NCBI GenBank assembly: GCA_038380435.1 | Contig: JAWZYU010000025.1 | Span: forward strand, 47,190,691-47,254,690 | Source: Ryuthela nishihirai | Lineage: Eukaryota > Arthropoda > Arachnida > Araneae > Heptathelidae | Reading direction: 5' to 3' | Length of the DNA stretch: 64,000 nucleotides | Shown: positions 54,761-64,000 of the stretch, piece after piece | Layout: each line of letters begins with the position of its first letter | Position numbering within the stretch: position 1 is the first letter of the stretch | Program-made: the position numbers and the translations under genes | The notes under the pieces: model-generated | What the model was told of the DNA's origin: nothing | The model's database searches: none | What the model saw: only the letters and a program-made list of their open reading frames with translations

Positions 54761-56251
54761 CCACAGTCACCTTATTAAATCCGACTCATTTTTCCCCGTG
54801 CGACTACATTAAAAGGATTGCTATTGCTGTTGCAATGAGGATCAAAATTGCCAAGAGAAGGTGTGTGGGATGAAATTCTCTATCAGTAGGATGTGATCAT
54901 GGGAATGTGAATTTGAGGTATGTTCATACTATCTGCTCATCGCATTTACCGTCTCTACAAAATGCGGAAAGTGAGCTCATTTTGACTTATCTTGTACAAT
55001 TATTGAAAGAGCACAAAATCCCACACAGAGAACTCTTTTGCTTCTGCGAATCAAAAGTCCTAAATAAGATTATCATTTTTATTCATGATAAAGAAGAAAA
55101 CCAAGAGCAATTTTGGTTCAAAAATAAACTACAACCAGACTTTTCTTCTTTTTGGTTCTTGTGCGGCGAACAATCTTATTTAGTTTTTTAACCGCTCCCA
55201 TGTTAGCCGTCTCCATCCTCCACGGCACCAGATGATGCAATGCATACAAAAGTAGTTTTTCTCCAGCCATTTAGATGCTAATTATAGTTCCTGGGCGCAC
55301 TCTTTTTTTTTGGTAGCTTTTATTACTAAGCTTGTTTTTCTGTTTGACATATAATTACATTCGTTTTGGAAGAAATAAAACTGTCGGTGTAAATGCGCTG
55401 ACTCTTGGAATCGATGAGTTGAAAGCGAATGGCAAAGATCCAAGGTGAGAAGTGTTTGCCTTCACGATGGGGCAATCTGGCATCAGGATGGGGGGAAATA
55501 AATGGGGGGATGTGGAAAAGGCACTTTCAAATAAAAACTGCATGAATAAAATCAGAATGCAAATTATCACAATAGCAGATGGAGATTGAACTCAAATACT
55601 AGATCAGTATAGTGGATAGAATATTTAAATGTTTTTTTTTCTATTGTGAGGAGGTACAATTTTTTTTAACCGATCTCACACGAGATGTGTTGAAAAAATA
55701 AATTACTTCCCATGAGGATCTTACAGAAATCTATTAGGGCAAATACGCCAAAGGGAACATGCAATCTCTATCAGCAAGTGCTGCGATACCTCCATGTTTC
55801 GTGAATATGAAGCCTCATTCAAAGCTTCATAGCTTTGCAAATAAGTTTTTTTACGGAAAAATGTCACTGGAGATAAACTGGAAATCTTTATCCTATTTAC
55901 CAATTCTCGACTTTCAGTTAATATTCGTTTAAATATTTAGAGAAACCGAAACGTTGAAAAGGATCTTGGTTACTCAATAATTACTACAAAGTTAATTGAA
56001 ACGCAAATAATAATTGTTACAGCAAATCGTTAACTAAAGCGAATCCAATTTTAGAAGTTTGTGTATGGATTGTTTTGCTTAATTTGGAAAAAAAAACTCT
56101 TCAGAACTATTATAATAGCAGCTTCCGCTATAAAATGTTTCAGATTTAATGAATCTCTAAATACTAAGTGACTATTGTTGGAGAGGTGAAATTAAAAACT
56201 TAATGAAACTTGAATGAATTCTCCATTTCTTATTTTCAGATTATTGGAGCA
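54761..56251. other. Unique stretch
   Basis: A 94-codon plus frame (54907-55191) has normal-looking composition, with a Leu-rich start and several Cys, but I do not recognise it and see no convincing splice context. The segment 55920-56060 weakly resembles 32230-32400. Confidence 0.35.
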
Positions 56252-58137
56252 TTGCGTTTGGTTGTTTAATCTCTGGATGCCACACTTTGGCTTACAATGG
56301 GTTAAACAACCAGGTCACAAGGACCCCAAAGGATGAGAGAAGGTTGAGAAAGAGGTTTGGTTGTTTAATCTCCGGATGCCACTCTTTGGCTTACAATGGG
56401 TTAAACAACCAGGTCACAAGGACCCCAAAGGATGAGAGAAGGTTGAGAAAGAGGTTTGGTTGTTTAATCTCTGGATGCCACTCTTTGGCTTACAATGGGT
56501 TAAACAACCAGGTTACAAGGACCCCAAAGGATGAGAGAAGATTGAGAAAGAGGTTTGGTTGTTTAATCTCAGGATGCCACTCTTTGGCTTACAATGGGTT
56601 AAACAACCAGGTCACAAGGACCCCAAAGGATGAGAGAAGGTTGAGAAAGAGGTTTGGTTGTTTAATCTCAGGATGCCACTCTTTGGCTTACAATGGGTTA
56701 AACAACTAGGTCACAAGGACCCCAAAGGATGAGAGAAGGTTGAGAAAGAGGTTTGGTTGTTTAATCTCTGGATGCCACTCTTTGGCTTACAATGGGTTAA
56801 ACAACCAGGTCACAAGGACCCCAAAGGATGAGAGAAGGTTGAGAAAGAGGTTTGGTTGTTTAATCTCTGGATGCCACTCTTTGGCTTACAATGGGTTAAA
56901 CAACCAGGTCACAAGGACCCCAAAGGATGAGAGAAGGTTGAGAAAGAGGTTTGGTTGTTTAATCTCTGGATGCCACTCTTTGGCTTACAATGGGTTAAAC
57001 AACCAGGTCACAAGGACCCCAAAGGATGAGAGAAGGTTGAGAAAGAGGTTTGGTTGTTTAATCTCTGGATGCCACTCTTTGGCTTACAATGGGTTAAACA
57101 ACCAGGTCACAAGGACCTCAAAGGATGAGAGAAGGTTGAGAAAGAGGTTTGGTTGTTTAATCTCTGGATGCCACTCTTTGGCTTACAATGGGTTAAACAA
57201 TCAGGTCACAAGGACCTCAAAGGATGAGAGAAGGTTAAGAAAGAGGTTTGGTTGTTTAATCTCTGGATGCCACTCTTTGGCTTACAATGGGTTAAACAAC
57301 CAGGTCACAAGGACCCCAAAGGATGAGAGAAGGTTGAGAAAGAGGTTTGGTTGTTTAATCTCTGGATGCCACTCTTTGGCTTACAATGGGTTAAACAACC
57401 AGGTCACAAGGACCCCAAAGGATGAGAGAAGGTTGAGAAAGAGGTTTGGTTGTTTAATCTCTGGATGCCACTCTTTGGCTTACAATGGGTTAAACAACCA
57501 GGTCACAAGGACCTCAAAGGATGAGAGAAGGTTGAGAAAGAGGTTTGGTTGTTTAATCTCTGGATGCCACTCTTTGGCTTACAATGGGTTAAACAACCAG
57601 GTCACAAGGACCCCAAAGGATGAGAGAAGGTTGAGAAAGAGGTTTGGTTGTTTAATCTCTGGATGCCACTCTTTGGCTTACAATGGGTTAAACAACCAGG
57701 TCACAAGGACCCCAAAGGATGAGAGAAGATTGAGAAAGAGGTTTGGTTGTTTAATCTCAGGATGCCACTCTTTGGCTTACAATGGGTTAAACAACCAGGT
57801 CACAAGGACCCCAAAGGATGAGAGAAGGTTGAGAAAGAGGTTTGGTTGTTTAATCTCTGGATGCCACTCTTTGGCTTACAATGGGTTAAACAACCAGGTC
57901 ACAAGGACCTCAAAGGATGAGAGAAGGTTGAGAAAGAGGTTTGGTTGTTTAATCTCTGGATGCCACTCTTTGGCTTACAATGGGTTAAACAACCAGGTCA
58001 CAAGGACCTCAAAGGATGAGAGAAGGTTGAGAAAGAGGTTTGGTTGTTTAATCTCTGGATGCCACTCTTTGGCTTACAATGGGTTAAACAACCAGGTCAC
58101 AAGGACCCCAAAGGATGAGAGAAGGTTGAGGAAGAGG
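56252..58137 (+). repeat. 99 bp array derived from SINE-A tail, 19 copies
   Basis: Unit starts TTTGGTTGTTTAATCTCTGG, continues ATGCCACTCTTTGGCTTACA and ATGGGTTAAACAACCAGGTC, and ends ACAAGGACC(C/T)CAAAGG...AGAAGGTTGAGAAAGAGG. Position by position this is the SINE-A 3' segment as seen in minus copies (GGGTTGTTTTACCTCTGAGC, ATGGGCTAAATGGCCAGGTC, GACCCCGAAGGCTCAGAGAA), diverged. Copies are nearly identical to each other. The variants CCCC/CCTC and CTCTGG/CTCAGG are shared by groups. Because 99 is divisible by three, long frames (468 codons) exist but carry no gene evidence. Confidence 0.95.
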
Positions 58138-58310
58138 ATCTGTTAAAGAGTTGTTATGAGCCAGATACAATCCTCCTGCTAAGATGGCTCGATGACTTTC
58201 CACCCTCATCAATGTCTCCTTTTTCACCAAGGGCAGAACGGGGATTAGTGGAGAAAATCTCTGCAAATCAGGGATTCGAACCATCGGATTAGAAACGTGG
58301 CGCGCCCCAC
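58138..58310 (-). mobile_element. Rest of the old SINE-A that seeded the array
   Basis: Continues from the last array unit with the expected SINE order on the minus strand: GAGCCAGATACAATCCTCCT, then GGGCAGAACGGGGATTAGTG, GAGAAAATCTC, GGGATTCGAACCATCGGATT and GGCGCGCC. Part of the middle is deleted. It anchors the origin of the array. Confidence 0.75.
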
Positions 58311-58340
58311 ACCCAATTCCCCACCAATTCCCACCTTCCT

Positions 58341-58719
58341 GTCACGTGACACGAAGGTTGCCAGATGACTAATTTCTAAAAAAACAATGCCAGATATTTT
58401 TTCTGAATTTTGCAATCAACCGTAGTGTTCGGATACTTTTTTGAGCGACTGTAGGTGGTCATATTATTTTGATACTAGATCGTGTGGGATCACTCACGGA
58501 AATATTGAGCGTGTGCAGTAACTGCACAAGCTCCAGTTTGCTGTGAACGGTAACTGGAGCGTGTGCAGTTGCTGTACACGCTCCAGATATTTTTCCTGAA
58601 TTCTGTAATCACGTGACACGAAGGTTGCCAGATCACTAATTTCTAAAAAAGACGTTGCCAGATATTTTTTCTGAATTCTGTAATCAACCATAGTGTTCGG
58701 ATACTTTTTTGAGCGACTG
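58341..58719. mobile_element. Composite MITE, left arm lost
   Basis: Starts near the palindrome centre (GTCACGTGACACGAAGG) and runs to GAGCGACTG and TA at 58452-53. The GGTGGTCATATTATTTTGAT segment follows, then a reduced 118 bp region with a self-complementary AGCGTGTGCAGTAACTGCAC, and a right arm ending GAGCGACTG with TA at 58720-21. Same composite as 40319-41017. Confidence 0.82.
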
Positions 58720-58854
58720 TACTAAAACGCTTTGCATAGAATTGTTAGCAAAGATCAAACAATTCCAGAATTTTATTCTTTGCATGTTTTACTTTTATTG
58801 ATTACAAAATGATGAATTAAGTGTAGTTGGTTCCAGTTAGGAGGCCTGACTTCG

Positions 58855-58935
58855 GAGAAAATGGATCTGGGTTCGAATACCAGTTAAAGCAGGGATGTTT
58901 CTTTCGAGTGTGGTATCTTTGTGCTCGGGTCTCTC
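58855..58935 (+). mobile_element. SINE-B fragment, old
   Basis: GATCTGGGTTCGAATACCAG then AGCAGGGATGTTTCTTTC and TCTCTCCTTCCTCAC resemble the SINE-B B box and body (CCTGGGTTCGAGCCCCGG, GGCATGGATGTATGTGTC), diverged. A SINE-A is inserted at its right end. Confidence 0.5.
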
Positions 58936-58944
58936 CTTCCTCAC

Positions 58945-59304
58945 GAGGTGGAGGTGACTTAGTCGGTAGCGCGCCAGGCTCATAATCTGCAGTTACCAGG
59001 TTCGAGCCCCGCCTAAGCCAGATTCGAGATTTATCTCCGCGGAACTCCCCGCCGTGTCCTCGATCAGTAGGGGCTTGGAATAGCAGCCGTCCGTCGGATG
59101 GGACATTAAGTCGTGGCTAAGTGTGCAGGAGACATACTCTGTGCATGTTAAAGCACACGCTGGATGGCCTTGACGGGAGGCTGACATCTAACTGCCGTGG
59201 ATCCCCTCCTCCCAACCTCTCTGAGCCCTTGGGGTCCTTGTGACCTGGCCATTAAGCACATTGTGGGCAAAAAAGTGTAACTCAGAGGCAAAACAATCCA
59301 ACTG
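58945..59304 (+). mobile_element. Older SINE-A with CAT anticodon, TSD
   Basis: Complete but diverged plus-strand copy, with 9 bp TSD CTTCCTCAC at 58936-58944 and 59305-59313. Its anticodon arm reads GGCTCATAATCTGC, while most young copies read GGCTCGTAATCTGT. The CTCATAATC form is that of elongator tRNA-Met, suggesting the SINE's source. Confidence 0.88.
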
Positions 59305-59313
59305 CTTCCTCAC

Positions 59314-60772
59314 ATTTTCATCCCATGAGGCATTATTACGACAAGCTTTTAAAAACATCCCTGGCAAATAATTTGTAGAGAAATCTTCATTCATTTAAAC
59401 AAGATGAAAAAGCCCGCATCCGAAATAATCTCATCTTCAGTCCATTTGATAGAAATTATAGAGTATATCAGACAACAATAAAGAAACAATGACGATAAAA
59501 ATATCACGTGTTTGGCATTATCAGAAGCTCCGTTTTGCTCCCTCAGGTTGAGCCGGAGGATGAGATCCAACAGCTTTGATGAGAATCAGTTAGCTCTTTC
59601 TCTCCGCATCGCGGCCCAGCTGATGACGCTCGGAGGCAAGTCGACAGCGGCTCACTCTTCCACGTGCGTCCTACAAACTCGCTGGCCACGTGACTGCTAC
59701 CATGACGACCCCCATTCGCACGTGCCACACCGCGCAAGGAAGACCCAAGAGGAGACCGGGGCGGCGATTGGTTGGACGCGAGCAGCCTTCAGGAAGTCGC
59801 CTGTTAGGCCAGTAATTGGGTCTCTGGGCTCTCGCACTTCCCTGGGCAAGATGGCCGCGGATTGCCTTCGCCGATCGATTACTGGAAGCTCGGTGGCTTC
59901 AGTCACAAAGGGGAGCAGAGGGAATCGGGCTTTTCAGGAAAAATCCCAGATGCTCTTGTTTTACCAGCAAATGATTAGAAGGAAGAGAGAAGAATTTTAA
60001 TGAACATCAGCGACACTGCGAACGATTGCAGCTTTTCAAAACAACGGAGAATATATTTTTTTTTCCTTTCTTTGTTCACACGATCTTGAAACTCCTGCCG
60101 ATTTGATGGAGAAGCCTAGGATTTGCCAAGTTTGTTTTCATGACGTAAGAGATGCAAAAACGGAGGGAAAAAAGTTAAGGCTATGTCAGAAGGGTTTATT
60201 TTAATGAGATGAAAAAAAACTGCTCAATGTAACGCGATGTCACAAGTACGTTTTTATCAAGTAAGAGATGCATAAATTGCGCAGAAGACACTAGACAATG
60301 TCAGAAGTTCGTTTTTGCGAAATAAAAATGCAAAAATAAATGGAAAAATGTCAGCATTTTGTTTTTATGAAGAAGGCGATGCATAAAACTGCGCAGAAGA
60401 CACAAAACAATGTTTGTAGTTTGTTTCTGCGAAATAAGAGAAGCAAATAGAGAAGGAAAAGTTCAACCATATTCACAAATATGTTTTTATCAGGTAAGAG
60501 GAGTTTAAACTACTCTGAAAAGCAGTAGCCTAGTAAACAAATATGATATAAGAGATGCAAAAAAAGACAAAAGGGAAACTCTGCATATCAATCAGTGGGT
60601 TTCAAAGTATATGATATTGTAGGGTAAAGTAATTTAACGAAAAGGTACAAGTGATTTAACGAAAATTACCTCAAGCACTGTGTTCATGTTGGTAGAGCAT
60701 TTCATAACAACATTTACGTTACAGAGATATCACATGGATCTTTTACACATGATAGAATAATTGGATGTTAGA
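59314..60772. other. GC-richer stretch, possible exon, then AT-rich
   Basis: Base composition jumps at about 59520-59960. A polypyrimidine tract TTTTGCTCCCTCAG (59531-59546) precedes a plus-strand frame of about 35 residues (RMRSNSFDENQLALSLRIAA region), within a 162-codon open frame (59512-60000). Both CACGTG-type E-boxes and CpGs are frequent. I do not recognise the protein. After 60000 the sequence is AT-rich, with short repeats around (A/T)ATAAGAGATGCA and GTTTTTATCA (60110-60560). Confidence 0.25.
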
Positions 60773-61327
60773 TTGGGTTGGGTTGTTTTACCTCTGAGCG
60801 GCACTTTTTTGCACACCATGGGCTAAATGGCCAGGTCACATGGACCTCGAAGGTTCAGCGAAGGTTGGGGGAGGGGACCCACTGGAACAGCTGTTGGGAG
60901 ACAGATGGTAGCCTCCCGTCAAGGCCATCCAGCGTGTTCTTTAACGTTGGGTTGTTTTACCTCTGAGCGGCACTTTTTTGCACACCATGGGCTAAATGGC
61001 CAGGTCACATGGACCTCGAAGGTTCAGAGAAGGTTGGGGGAGGGGACCCACTGGAACAGCTGTTGGGAGACAGATGGTAGCCTCCCGTCAAGGCCATCCA
61101 GCGTGTTCTTTAACGTGCACAGGGTATGGCTCTCCCAGACACGGGGCCACGGCTTAACGTCCCATCCGACGGACGGCGGCCTTTCCAAGCCCATTGGTGT
61201 CCCCTACTGACCGTGGGCGGGGAATTTTGCGGAGATAAATCTCAACGCTGACCCAGCTGGGACTCGAACCTGGGAACTACAGATTACGAGACTGGCGCGC
61301 TACCGACTGATGCTACCCCCGCCCCTG
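60773..61327 (-). mobile_element. SINE-A dimer flanked by one TSD
   Basis: Minus-strand insertion. The right part (60948-61327) is a full SINE-A, and the left part (60773-60947) is a second 3' half joined at GTTCTTTAACGTTGGGTTGT. In RNA sense: full copy, short tail, then half copy. One TSD, GGATGTTAGA, flanks the pair (60763-60772 and 61328-61337). Both halves share the private changes ACCTCGAAGG and GGTTCAG, so they come from the same source. Confidence 0.9.
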
Positions 61328-61705
61328 GGATGTTAGAGCCTGTCCTATCCTTGACCATGGAGCCCTCCCCCCCCCCCCCCCAATCAGTGCTTTCAAGTCT
61401 TTGGAGACGATCCCAACAGAAAGGAGACGTTAATCTTAAACAGTTGCAAGATAATCCGAAAGTGACAAGAGCACAGGATGACTGCAATCTTGTGCTAACA
61501 ACCGAATGTCATAGGGCGATATCAGCAAAGAAACTCTGTCTCTGGAGCTTTCTGCAGCCAACTGGAGGACAGCTTTCAGACAAACTGTTTACAGAAGGCT
61601 TCACCAGAGAGGGCTCTATGCCAGAATACCAATGATTTGTATTCTATTCTATCCCACTCACAATCCCATCTAAATAACCTATTGCAGACAACATCGTGAC
61701 TGGAT

Positions 61706-62098
61706 GGGTTGGGTTGGGTTGTTTTACCTCTGAGCGGCACGTTTTTGCACACCATGGGCTAAATGGCCAGGTCACATGGACCCCGAAGGCTCAGAGAAGG
61801 TTGGGGGAGGGGACCCACTGGAACAGCTGTTGGGAGACAGATGGTAGCTTCTCGTCAAGGCCATCCAGCGTGTTCTTTAACGTGCACAGAGTATGGCTCT
61901 CCCGCACACGGGGCCACGGCTTAACGTCCCATCCGACGGACGGCGGTCTTTCCAAGCCCATCGGTGTCCCCTACTGACCGTGGGCAGGGCGGGGAATTTT
62001 GCGGAGATGAATCTCAACGCTGACCCAGCTGGGACTCGAACCTGGGAACTACAGATTATGAGCCTGGCGCGCTACCGACTGAGCCACCCCCGCCCCAT
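61706..62098 (-). mobile_element. SINE-A in Tc1 relic, TSD
   Basis: Complete minus-strand copy with an exact 13 bp TSD, ATCGTGACTGGAT, at 61693-61705 and 62099-62111. Its tail has three GGGTT repeats. Removing it restores continuity of the Tc1-like relic. Confidence 0.94.
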
Positions 62099-62461
62099 AT
62101 CGTGACTGGATCCCAGATTAATGGGTACATGTGCTTTTCACTGACGAAATGCAATTCTGTCTACACACCGATATTCAACGTGTTTTAATCTGGAGAGAGC
62201 AAGGAACTTATTACCAGCCCTCTAACATTAGAGAACCACATCACTATGTGAAGATAGTTAGTTGGTGGGGAGGGCGGCATTATTTCAAATGAATGACACT
62301 GTTCCAGTCTTTGCTGGTGGCACTCTGACTGATCGGATGCATATCCTTCAGCACTATGTGAGGTTTCTTAGGGGTGCTTTGGTCTCCAGTCGATTTTAAT
62401 GGAAATTAATACCCACCCTCATAGGGCTCAGACAGTCAATGAATTTCTTCAAAGTGAGGAT

Positions 62462-62851
62462 TTGGGTTGGGTTGTTTTACCTCTGAGCGGCACTTTTTTG
62501 CACACCATGGGCTAAATGGCCAGGTCACATAGACCCCGAAGGCTCAGAGAAGGTTGGGGGAGGGGACCCACTGGAACAGCTGTTGGGAGACAGATGGTAG
62601 CCTCCCGTCAAGGCCATCCAGCGTGTTCTTTAACGTGCACAGGGTATGGCTCTCCCGCACTCGGGGCCACGGCTTAACGTCCCATCCGACGGACGGCGAC
62701 CTTTCCAAGCCCATCGGTGTCCCCTACTGACCGTGGGCAGGGCGGGGAATTTTGCGGAGATAAATCTCAACGCTGACCCAGCTGGGACTCGAACCTGGAA
62801 ACTACAGATTACGAGCCTGGCGCGCTACCAACTGAGCCACCCCCCCGCCCC
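62462..62851 (-). mobile_element. SINE-A in Tc1 relic, TSD
   Basis: Complete minus-strand copy with an exact 13 bp TSD, TCAAAGTGAGGAT, at 62449-62461 and 62852-62864. Confidence 0.94.
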
Positions 62852-63100
62852 TCAAAGTGAGGATATTCAGCGGATGGAGTGGCCAGATTATTCTCTGACC
62901 TGAACCCTACAGGGTTTGAGTGGAATGACCTGGGGGGTGGAGCATTGGAGGTCATCAACACTGTCCAAGAACCCTTCACAAGTTCCGATTTACTCTCTGG
63001 GAAGAATGCAAAAATATTACCAACCTGCTGGTAAACAGTCTGAGAAACAGTTGTGATGCTTGTATAGCTGTTTGGGATCATCACGCTCCGTATTAACTTT

Positions 63101-63697
63101 ATCATTCTGCTGAAATAGGTTTCTTAGCCATGGACACTTCTACATTCATTTGCATAACCCATGGAAATCATGCAAATGTACTGATCTACGCCTCACGGTT
63201 CGATGCATTGTCACTTCGAATATATAATATAATTAATAATATATAATCTAATCATAATATACTATCTAGTTATAATAAGGTTACTGACGTCGTACTTTTT
63301 AGTAATTTCAATATCCTAAATATCAACTGAAGTTCTTATTTTCTGCCCGAAGAAATATAAGTTTGAGTGTAATTTAAATTTAACGCAGGGCCTGTGCAAA
63401 TGTACTGCCCACTTGGCTTCATGGCTGAAGTATCAAATTGAAGGTTAATTTTCACCATTCTTTTGACGGCAATTTTGAAGGATTGACAAAAAGAAAAAAA
63501 AACCAAAAATTTTAATATCTCTTCAAACATGAAGTCATTAAATAATGTCTTCATGTTTAAATCTAATGAATTGAGCTTTGGGGAGTGAAGAAGTTGACTC
63601 AGTTGAAAGCCCGCCCTGCAGATTTCGCCCCTAAACATTCCCTTTGTCACCTAACAACATCTGCTACCACATTAATAATGTATTTACAGCTGTTCAG
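63101..63697. other. Unique AT-rich stretch
   Basis: Includes a TAATATA-rich low-complexity segment at 63220-63265. No gene recognised. Confidence 0.4.
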
Positions 63698-64000
63698 TTG
63701 GGTTGGGTTGTTTTACCTCTGAGCGGCACTTTTTTGCACACCATGGGCTAAATGGCCAGGTCACATGGACCCCGAAGGCTCAGAGAAGGTTGGGGGGAGG
63801 GGACCCACTGGAACAGCTGTTGGGAGACAGATGGTAGCCTCCCGTCAAGGCCATCCAGCGTTTCTTTAACGTGCACAGGGTATGGCTCTCCCGCACACGG
63901 GGCCACGGCTTAACGTCCCATCCGACGGACGGCTGCCTTTCCAAGCCCATCGGTGTCCCCTACTGACTGTGGGCAGGGCGGGGAATTTTGAGGAGATAAA
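63698..64000 (-). mobile_element. SINE-A cut by window end
   Basis: Minus-strand copy starting with a GTTGGGTTGGGTTG tail and running through the leader to the window edge. The tRNA-like head lies outside. Nearly identical to the young copies. Confidence 0.92.

Larger units (their letters stand above)
61335..63100 (+). pseudogene. Tc1-like transposase relic with two SINE-A insertions
   Basis: Reads in order: CNLVLTTECHRAISAK and GGQLSDKLFTEGF (61470-61600, linker region between DNA-binding and catalytic domains); FTDE-type first Asp region with ITS-like codons near 62137-62160 (CTTTTCACTGACGAAATGC); GTTTTAATCTGGAGAGAGCA (IWRE, about 62180); then AQTVNEFLQSEDIQRMEWPD (62428-62460 joined with 62865-62890) and a decayed PDLNP region. 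Multiple frameshifts and stops. SINE-A copies at 61706 and 62462 interrupt it. The C-run at 61368 marks the left limit of recognisable sequence. Termini not found. Confidence 0.65.

Noticed and set aside
56287..58146. 140- and 468-codon genes in the 99 bp array
   Set aside because: They are translations of a SINE-derived tandem repeat.
479..63105. Many 60-140 codon frames with shared sequence on both strands
   Set aside because: They are translations of SINE-A in several frames. The same peptides recur at each copy and begin or end at element borders.

Overview
This 64 kb window is eukaryotic, repeat-dominated, AT-rich DNA. It looks like intergenic chromatin of an arthropod, most likely a spider. 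That call rests on overall repeat style (a tRNA-headed SINE present about 27 times, Tc1/mariner and hAT relics, an RTE/craniofacial-type LINE) and was not tested by any search. I could not identify a single intact host gene. Nearly all open frames are translations of repeats, mostly both strands of the SINE.

Three kinds of DNA fill the window. (1) Dispersed elements. A ~385 bp SINE (here SINE-A) has a tRNA-derived head (A box near TGGCTCAGTCGG, B box GGTTCGAGTCC, anticodon arm like tRNA-Met) and a short AACCC-repeat tail. About 27 young copies (roughly 10 kb) and about 8 old ones are present, many with 9-16 bp target-site duplications (TSDs). Three smaller tRNA-headed families (B, C, D) also occur. 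DNA transposons are three broken Tc1-like elements (18055-20047, 34260-35576, about 61335-63100), a palindromic Tc1/mariner-type MITE family, a hAT MITE with an 8 bp TSD (48968-49711) and a lone hAT terminus near 5.9 kb. LINE relics lie at 50911-53400, 38535-38830 and 10644-10765. (2) Tandem arrays, about 14 kb in total: 35 bp (2.4 kb), 118 bp inside MITEs, 24 bp (8.6-10.0 kb), 57 bp (11.3-14.7 kb), about 203 bp (22.3 kb), 31 bp (24.8-25.7 kb), 72 bp with 62 near-identical copies (26.9-31.3 kb), 25 bp (41.8-42.4 kb), 33 bp (53.8-54.8 kb) and 99 bp (56.3-58.1 kb). (3) AT-rich unique sequence between them, with only weak candidates for an exon or a regulatory region.

The main theme is how dispersed elements turn into tandem arrays. 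The 99 bp array is an amplified piece of an old SINE-A tail, still followed by the rest of that SINE. The 35 bp array runs into another old SINE-A. The 118 bp repeats lie inside the MITE. SINE-B forms a three-copy tandem. Two SINE-A insertions are dimers or chimeras bounded by one TSD each. The 72 bp and 57 bp arrays show higher-order structure: a three-unit C-C-T pattern plus a copied block 37 units away in the first, and a 7-unit (399 bp) period in the second. Nested insertions (SINE in SINE, SINE in Tc1, SINE in LINE, SINE in hAT, retroposon in Tc1) give a relative age order.
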